A stretch of DNA of 64,000 nt from an uncultured Pelagibacteraceae bacterium. Its GTDB lineage: Bacteria; Pseudomonadota; Alphaproteobacteria; Pelagibacterales; Pelagibacteraceae. Below, in pieces: positions 58,098 through 64,000 of the stretch; positions within the stretch are counted from its first letter, which is position 1, and every line of letters starts with the position of its first letter. The stretch covers positions 1 through 64,000 of the forward strand of contig CACJPL010000003.1 of NCBI GenBank assembly GCA_902595285.1. The letters run 5' to 3'. Under the pieces are notes generated by a model. It had not been told where the DNA came from. It saw nothing but the letters and a program-made list of their open reading frames with translations, and made no database searches. A program made the position numbers and the translations under genes.

Positions 58098-60542
58098 ATG
58101 GAAAAAAACTATCCTTCTAGCTCAAAGGTAGTTGTTATCGGTGGAGGAGTAATAGGTTGCTCTGTAGCTTACCATTTAACTAAATATGGCTGGAGTGACG
58201 TACTATTATTAGAAAGAGATCAGTTAACATCAGGCACAACTTGGCATGCAGCAGGGTTAGTGAGTCAGTTAGGACCTACAGCTGCAGTGACCAAAATAAG
58301 AAAGTACACTTTAGATCTTTATAAAAAATTAGAAAAAGAAGTAGATCATTCAGCTGGACTTAGACTTAATGGCGCACTTTCTATAGCACAAACAGATGCA
58401 AGATGGCAGGAGCTTAAAAGACAAGCAACTACTGCCCAACTTTACGATGTTGATATTAACATTTTAGATAAAGATACAATTAAAAATAAATATCCAATGA
58501 TGCACACTGAAGATTTAAAAGGTGGTGTTTTAATGCCAGGTGATGGCGCTGCAGATCCAAGTGGTGTAACTCATATGCTTGCTAAAGCTGCTAGAAAAGG
58601 AGGTGCTAAAATATTTGAGCAATCTCCTGTTGAGAATATTTTGACCAAAAATGGAAGAGTTTATGGCGTAAAGGTAAAAGGAAAGACAATTGAATGTGAA
58701 TATATTGTATTAGCAACTGGCATGTGGTCACGACAGATAGGAGAAAAAATAGGTGTAAGTATTCCTCTTTACCCAGCAGAACATTTTTACATAATTACAG
58801 AACCAGTAGACGATCTCTCAAAAACTCTTCCAGTAATCAGAGATTTTGACAGTAGCGTGTATTTTAAAGAAGATGCTGGTAAATTACTAATTGGTATTTT
58901 TGAAGGCAAATCAATTCCAGCCTTTGATAAAACTAATAAAGTTCCAGACGATTTTTCTTTTGGTGAGTTTCCAGAGAACTTTGAGCATTTTGAACCATAT
59001 TTAGAAAAATCAATGAAAAGATTTCCAATTCTAGAAAAAATTGGAATTAGAAAATTTTTTGCTGGACCAGAGTCATTTACACCTGATACAAACACTTTGT
59101 TAGGTGAGGTTCCTGAGGTTAAAAATTTATTTTTAAGTTGTGGATTAAATAGTATTGGAATCGGTAGCGGTGGTGGAGTAGGAAAAGTAACAGCAGAATG
59201 GTTGATGACTGGTCATATTAATGAAGATATTTTTAACTATGACATAAAAAGATTTCAGAAGTTCCATTCTGAATTGGGTTTTATTAAACACAGAATTACA
59301 GAATCTTTAGGTGATTTATATGGAATGCATTGGCCATATAAACAACATAAAACATCAAGAAATATAAAAACTTTACCTTATCATGATTTACTAAAAGGAT
59401 TTGGTGCTTGCTTTGGAGTTTCAGCAGGATATGAAAGACCTATGTGGTTTGCCCTCGACGGTGAAAAAGCAGAATATGAATATAGTTACAATTATCAAAA
59501 TTGGTATCCATCTGTCGAATACGAAACATATAATACTGTAAAAAATGTTGGTTTATTTGATTTAACCCCCTTTTCAAAATTTGAAATAAAATCAGATAAA
59601 GCACATGACGAATTACAAAGAATTTGCACTGCAAACATTAAGCATGAAATAGGTAAGTGTACTTATACACAAATGTTAAATAAAGATGGTGGTATAGAAA
59701 CAGATTTAACAGTTATTTGTATTGATAATAATTATTTTAGAATAATAAGTTCAGCAGCAACAAGAGAAAGAGATAAATTTCATATTAAAAAACATTTGTC
59801 TGATGATGTTGGGTTAATAGATGTGACAGATGATTATTGTGTCTTTGGTATATTTGGACCTAAAAGTAGATTGTTAATGGAAAAGTTAAGTTCGGATAAT
59901 TTTAGTAATGAGGATTTTAAATTTGCAACATCTAAATATGTAGACATTGATGGAAAAAAAATATGGGTACAAAGATTATCATATGTAGGTGAGCTAGGTT
60001 ATGAATTGTATGTCAAAACCTCGGTAGCCAAAATAATTTATAAAAAAATTGTAGATGAGGGAAAAAATTTCAATCTTGCTAATTGTGGAATGCATGCTTT
60101 AGATATAATGAGAATGGAAAGTGGTTTTTTACATTGGGGGCACGATATATCTCCAGAGGAAAACCAGTATCAAGCGGATCTCTCTTTTACAATAAGCAAT
60201 AAAAAACAAATAGATTTTGTTGGTAAAAAAGCCTTAGAAAAAATTAAAGATAAAAAACCTAACAAAATATTTGCTATGTTTGCTTTATATGACAGTAAGC
60301 CAGGCAAACCTCTTTTGCTACATGATGAGCCTATCTACTTAGATGATAAAATTATAGGCAGAACTACATCTGGTAATTATTCTTTTAACTATAAAAAAAA
60401 TATTTCTTTTGGATATATTGATACTGAATTTAAAAGTATAGAAAATTTAAATAAAAATTTTTATGTTGAAATTGAGAAAATAAAATATAAGGCAGAAATA
60501 CTTTTAAAACCACTTAAAACCAAAGATTTTAAAAACATATAG
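58098..60542 (+). CDS. FAD-dependent oxidoreductase fused to GcvT domain (dimethylglycine/sarcosine dehydrogenase family)
   Basis: VVVIGGGVIGCSVAYHL; SGTTWHAAGLVSQLG; C-terminal GcvT: YVGELGYELYV, GMHALDIMRMESGFLHWGHD. Confidence 0.9.
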   Translation: MEKNYPSSSKVVVIGGGVIGCSVAYHLTKYGWSDVLLLERDQLTSGTTWHAAGLVSQLGPTAAVTKIRKYTLDLYKKLEKEVDHSAGLRLNGALSIAQTDARWQELKRQATTAQLYDVDINILDKDTIKNKYPMMHTEDLKGGVLMPGDGAADPSGVTHMLAKAARKGGAKIFEQSPVENILTKNGRVYGVKVKGKTIECEYIVLATGMWSRQIGEKIGVSIPLYPAEHFYIITEPVDDLSKTLPVIRDFDSSVYFKEDAGKLLIGIFEGKSIPAFDKTNKVPDDFSFGEFPENFEHFEPYLEKSMKRFPILEKIGIRKFFAGPESFTPDTNTLLGEVPEVKNLFLSCGLNSIGIGSGGGVGKVTAEWLMTGHINEDIFNYDIKRFQKFHSELGFIKHRITESLGDLYGMHWPYKQHKTSRNIKTLPYHDLLKGFGACFGVSAGYERPMWFALDGEKAEYEYSYNYQNWYPSVEYETYNTVKNVGLFDLTPFSKFEIKSDKAHDELQRICTANIKHEIGKCTYTQMLNKDGGIETDLTVICIDNNYFRIISSAATRERDKFHIKKHLSDDVGLIDVTDDYCVFGIFGPKSRLLMEKLSSDNFSNEDFKFATSKYVDIDGKKIWVQRLSYVGELGYELYVKTSVAKIIYKKIVDEGKNFNLANCGMHALDIMRMESGFLHWGHDISPEENQYQADLSFTISNKKQIDFVGKKALEKIKDKKPNKIFAMFALYDSKPGKPLLLHDEPIYLDDKIIGRTTSGNYSFNYKKNISFGYIDTEFKSIENLNKNFYVEIEKIKYKAEILLKPLKTKDFKNI

Positions 60543-60591
60543 TAATTTAAATTAATTTGAATTTATAATTAATACCTGTTTTAATAGGTCT

Positions 60592-60801
60592 GTGAAAAAA
60601 AGCACTAAAGACTTAACTCAGTTTGAAAAGAAAAAAGAATTTATAGACGAAGCTCAATTAATAAAGAATAAGACCACTAACGTTAATATTTTACTTAATA
60701 GAGTTAGACTCGATAAAAAAAAAGAATTAAGAAAAAAATTGATTTTCTTAGTATTTTTTACTGCAACAATATCGTCCTTAGTAATTTTTCTACTTTTGTA
60801 G
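60592..60801 (+). CDS. Tail-anchored micropeptide (69 aa), GTG start
   Basis: NVNILLNRVRLDKKKELRKKL followed by C-terminal TM; resembles 44684..44881. Confidence 0.6.
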   Translation: MKKSTKDLTQFEKKKEFIDEAQLIKNKTTNVNILLNRVRLDKKKELRKKLIFLVFFTATISSLVIFLLL

Positions 60802-60817
60802 TAAATCAAAATAAAAA

Positions 60818-61924
60818 TTAAACAATATGTTCTTTTAATATTCTAATAATATTTAACATATCTTTTTTAGAAATATTATGATGTGAAGGCAAATTAAAAG
60901 ATCTAAGGAAAATTTCCTCAGATACATATTTGTTATTGAATGCTTTCTTTCCACCAATAGGTGTAAGATTTAAAGGAAAAAAAAATACTCTAGCGTCTAT
61001 TTTGTTTTTTTTTAATTCATTCATTAAGTTATCACGATCAAACTTAACATTTTTATTTACAACTACGGTAGGCATCCAGAAACCATTTACTGTTTGTTTA
61101 TATTCTGGATTCATTTTCAAAGGCAACTTTTTTAGTTGCTGAAAATAAAAATTAAAAATTTCACGTTTTCTTTTTAATAAAATTTTTATTCTTTTCATTT
61201 GCGCATATCCTATAGCAGCCTGTATATTACTTATTTTATATTTAAAGCCTGCAAATTCTGGCCAGAATTGTTTTTTTTGTTTTTTTGATCTTCCATGATT
61301 TGAAAGTGTTAAAACTTTTTCATAAAGTTTTTTATTATTAGTTACAAACATTCCACCTTCACCTGTTGTAACAGTTTTTGTACCATGAAATGAAAATGTT
61401 CCAAAGATACCCATGCTTCCTGCTCTCCTGCCTTTATAAATAGACCCTAAAGCTTCTGCAGAATCTTCAATAATTGGAATATTATATTTTTTTCCAATTT
61501 TTAATATTTTATCCATATCACACAGATTTCCATATAAATGAACAGCAATTATTGCTTTCGTTTTTTTTGTAATAGCATTTTCAATTTTATCTGGATCAAT
61601 ACACCAAGTGTCAGGAAGAATGTCGACATAAATTGGTTTGGCACCCAAGTGAATTATGGGTGCAGCTGTTGCAACCCAGTTTGTGTCTGCTAAAATTACT
61701 TCATCACCTCGACTAATACCTAATGCGTGCATTCCCATATGTAATGCACCAGTACAACTACTTGTTGATATTGAATACCTAGTATTTAAATGTCTTTTAA
61801 AAATTTTTTCAAATTTATAAATATAATCGTAGCAATTCTTTCCCCATCCATTTTTTGCAGCATCTTTAGCATATTTAACCTCTAAATTTGTAATTGACGG
61901 TTTTGTATAAGGTACTGACTTCAT
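60818..61924 (-). CDS. DegT/DnrJ/EryC1/StrS family sugar aminotransferase
   Basis: GTFSFHGTKTVTTGEGGMFVTNN; PIIEDSAEALGSIYKGRRAGS. Confidence 0.92.
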   Translation of the reverse strand: MKSVPYTKPSITNLEVKYAKDAAKNGWGKNCYDYIYKFEKIFKRHLNTRYSISTSSCTGALHMGMHALGISRGDEVILADTNWVATAAPIIHLGAKPIYVDILPDTWCIDPDKIENAITKKTKAIIAVHLYGNLCDMDKILKIGKKYNIPIIEDSAEALGSIYKGRRAGSMGIFGTFSFHGTKTVTTGEGGMFVTNNKKLYEKVLTLSNHGRSKKQKKQFWPEFAGFKYKISNIQAAIGYAQMKRIKILLKRKREIFNFYFQQLKKLPLKMNPEYKQTVNGFWMPTVVVNKNVKFDRDNLMNELKKNKIDARVFFFPLNLTPIGGKKAFNNKYVSEEIFLRSFNLPSHHNISKKDMLNIIRILKEHIV

Positions 61925-62056
61925 AAAGATAAATTAATACTCTTTTAATTAGCAAAAAATTAGAGATGTAACAATAACTAAACAAATACATTAATTAAAA
62001 AATTTGTATTTTTTTTTATTAATCTTTGTTGATCTATTTACTTAATATATTATAAT

Positions 62057-62124
62057 TTTTGTGGGATGATCATTAAAGTACACAACGTTCACAAATTTGT
62101 GTTCAATAAAAATTCCCATCAAAA
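62057..62124 (+). promoter_or_regulatory. Structured leader candidate upstream of phosphoribosyltransferase gene
   Basis: TTTTG-TGGGA (62057-62066) pairs TCCCA-(T)-CAAAA (62114-62124); inner ACACAA/TTGTGT hairpin 62080-62102. Confidence 0.5.
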
Positions 62125-62134
62125 CTAAGAAACT

Positions 62135-62650
62135 ATGAGTGATATTTATATTAGTTGGGAAGATTATCATAAAAAGATAGAGCAATTAGCTAAAATAGTT
62201 TACGATGATAAATGTCATTTTAATCAGATTATTTGTATCGCTAAAGGTGGTTTAAGAGTTGGAGACATTTTTAGCAGACTCTTTAATGTTCCTTTAGCCA
62301 TATTATCTGTAGAATCTTATCATGGGGAAAGTGATGATATTAAAAATCAGCAAGGTCAATTTACTTTCTCAAGAGATTTGGCAAAAACAACACCTAATTT
62401 AGGATCACATGTTTTATTAGTTGATGATCTCGCTGACTCAGGAAAAACATTAATTAAAAGTATAAAATGGCTTGAATTATTTTATGGTTTTTATTTGGAA
62501 GATAAAATTAGAACTGCAGTAATTTGGCATAAGTCTACGTCGACTTTTAAACCTGATTATTGTGCGGATTATTTAGAAAAATCACCATGGATTCATATGC
62601 CTTTTGAAAAATACGAAACTACGAATATCAAAGATTTTAAATTTGAATAA
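62135..62650 (+). CDS. Purine phosphoribosyltransferase-like protein
   Basis: IICIAKGGLRVGDIFSRLF; VLLVDDLADSGKTL. Confidence 0.85.
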   Translation: MSDIYISWEDYHKKIEQLAKIVYDDKCHFNQIICIAKGGLRVGDIFSRLFNVPLAILSVESYHGESDDIKNQQGQFTFSRDLAKTTPNLGSHVLLVDDLADSGKTLIKSIKWLELFYGFYLEDKIRTAVIWHKSTSTFKPDYCADYLEKSPWIHMPFEKYETTNIKDFKFE

Positions 62651-62668
62651 TTATATATAAATATTAAA

Positions 62669-63703
62669 TTATTTTATAAATGTATCATTAAATTGATTTG
62701 AAACTCTTACAAAAGTTGTGCATTTACTTAGCTGTTTTAGCGAAGGAGCCCCGACATATGTGCAACTACTTCTTACACCTCCAAGTATATTTAAAATAGT
62801 GTCATTAATTTTTCCTCTATATTTAACGCTAACCTTTCTTCCTTCACTGCTTCTATAATCCGAAAGTCCTCCGTAATGTTTTTTATTTGCAACTTCAGAA
62901 CTTGATCCATAAAATTCTATGTATTTTGTTCCGTTTACTTTAACTATTTTACCTTTACCTTCATCATGTCCAGCCAACATTCCTCCAAGCATTACAAAAT
63001 CTGCACCACCACCAAATCCTTTAGCAACATCGCCAGGACAAGTGCAGCCTCCGTCAGCTATAACATGTGCTCCTAGGCCATGGGCAGCATCTGCACATTC
63101 AATCACTGCACTTAATTGTGGATACCCTACTCCAGTTTGTATTCTTGTTGTACAAACACTTCCAGGTCCTATCCCAACTTTTACTATGTCTGCACCACTT
63201 AGAACTAGTTCTTGAGTCATATCAGCTGTAACTACGTTGCCAGCTATAATTGTTTTAGTTGGATATTTATCTCTTACAGATTTAATAAAATTTGTAAAGT
63301 GTTCAGTGTATCCGTTTGCAACGTCGATACATATAAATTTAAAAAAACTAAATTCTTTTAAAACTTTATCAAGGGTTTGAAAATCTTCTTTTTTAATACC
63401 AACACTTAAAGCAATATTTTGATATATTTTTTTTATACTTTTATTTTGTTTAATTTTTTTAACATCATGTTGTTTAGTTAAACATGTAATCATTCCATGA
63501 TCATTTAATTTTTCAGCTACATTTAATTCTCCAACTCCATCCATATTCGCAGCCATTATTGGAATTCCTGACCATTCATTTTTACTATATTTAAATCTAT
63601 ATGTTCTCAATAAATTTACATCTTTACGGCTTTTCAAAGTACTTCTTTTCGGTCTAAAAAGAACGTCTGAGTAGTCTAATTTTAATTCTTCTTCAATTCT
63701 CAT
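62669..63703 (-). CDS. guaC: GMP reductase / IMP dehydrogenase family
   Basis: VKVGIGPGSVCTTRIQTGVGYPQLSAVIECADAAHGLGAHVIADGGCTCPGDVAKGFGGGADFVMLGG. Confidence 0.85.
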   Translation of the reverse strand: MRIEEELKLDYSDVLFRPKRSTLKSRKDVNLLRTYRFKYSKNEWSGIPIMAANMDGVGELNVAEKLNDHGMITCLTKQHDVKKIKQNKSIKKIYQNIALSVGIKKEDFQTLDKVLKEFSFFKFICIDVANGYTEHFTNFIKSVRDKYPTKTIIAGNVVTADMTQELVLSGADIVKVGIGPGSVCTTRIQTGVGYPQLSAVIECADAAHGLGAHVIADGGCTCPGDVAKGFGGGADFVMLGGMLAGHDEGKGKIVKVNGTKYIEFYGSSSEVANKKHYGGLSDYRSSEGRKVSVKYRGKINDTILNILGGVRSSCTYVGAPSLKQLSKCTTFVRVSNQFNDTFIK

Positions 63704-63808
63704 ATTAGTAAAAATTACTTTTGAAATTTAATAATTCAATTGAATTATTAGTTGTGGATAACTATTGAAACTAAAAAAAAAACTATTATAAATCAACATT
63801 TATTTAGA

Positions 63809-63882
63809 GGCGGGGTAGCTCAGTTGGTTAGAGCGCGGGACTCATAAGCCCGAGGTCAGTGGTTCGATCCCACTTCCCGCTA
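63809..63882 (+). tRNA. tRNA with CAT anticodon (Met, or Ile2 if lysidine-modified); CCA encoded at 63883-63885
   Basis: GGCGGGGTAGCTCAGTTGGTTAGAGCGCGGGACTCATAAGCCCGAGGTCAGTGGTTCGATCCCACTTCCCGCTACCA; cloverleaf with acceptor GGCGGGG/TCCCGCT and T arm AGTGG-TTCGATC-CCACT. Confidence 0.93.
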
Positions 63883-64000
63883 CCAAAAGTTATTATATAC
63901 ATTTAAATAGTATTTTAATTAAAATTATCATAATTTTAATAATGATGGTGAAACAAAAATATTTATTATGTGCAAAAAGATAGAAAAATAAATCTTAACA

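Noticed and set aside
1-64000. CRISPR arrays, prophage, transposases, integrases, toxin-antitoxin or defence islands
   Set aside because: No regularly spaced repeats and no ORF resembling these functions were seen; the CAT tRNA at 63809 shows no adjacent integrase within the window.

Overview
The window is 64 kb of very AT-rich, tightly packed bacterial DNA. Gene content and style (TRAP and ABC organic-solute importers, taurine uptake and degradation genes, a dimethylglycine-dehydrogenase-like protein, minimal intergenic space, overlapping genes) point to a SAR11/Pelagibacterales-type alphaproteobacterium; this is inference, as no marker gene was compared. It is metabolic and transport-rich, with no sign of phage, transposon, integrase, CRISPR or rRNA. 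Main blocks: (1) a sugar-acid uptake and catabolism locus (~1.7-15.4 kb) with three unrelated dehydratase families, a TRAP transporter, a DHRS6-like SDR, an FAH hydrolase and an SMP-30 lactonase; (2) ppc, ccdA and assorted housekeeping genes; (3) an uncharacterised operon of nine small ORFs (22.9-26.5 kb) behind a tandem SMR pair; (4) cysE-cysK; (5) a sugar ABC importer coupled to a GH63/MGH1-like hydrolase (29.8-36.0 kb); (6) a HisD/HpsN-like dehydrogenase, Pta and an Fe3+/AEP-type ABC system (36.0-42.6 kb); (7) a second TRAP system whose permeases have atypical arginine codons; (8) a taurine-type ABC, aminotransferase, alanine dehydrogenase and DMGDH-GcvT block; (9) purine salvage genes and a CAT-anticodon tRNA. 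The most interesting signals are a recurring hairpin between the solute-binding-protein gene and the next transporter gene in four transporter operons (one a terminator that abuts a start codon), a structured leader on a phosphoribosyltransferase gene, a probable ncRNA or 3'UTR element at 1.37-1.56 kb, a two-member tail-anchored micropeptide family, a regulator with two HTH segments and a 10+10 bp inverted repeat over its own start codon, and two divergent cytochrome genes sharing the palindrome ATGCAT as overlapping start codons.
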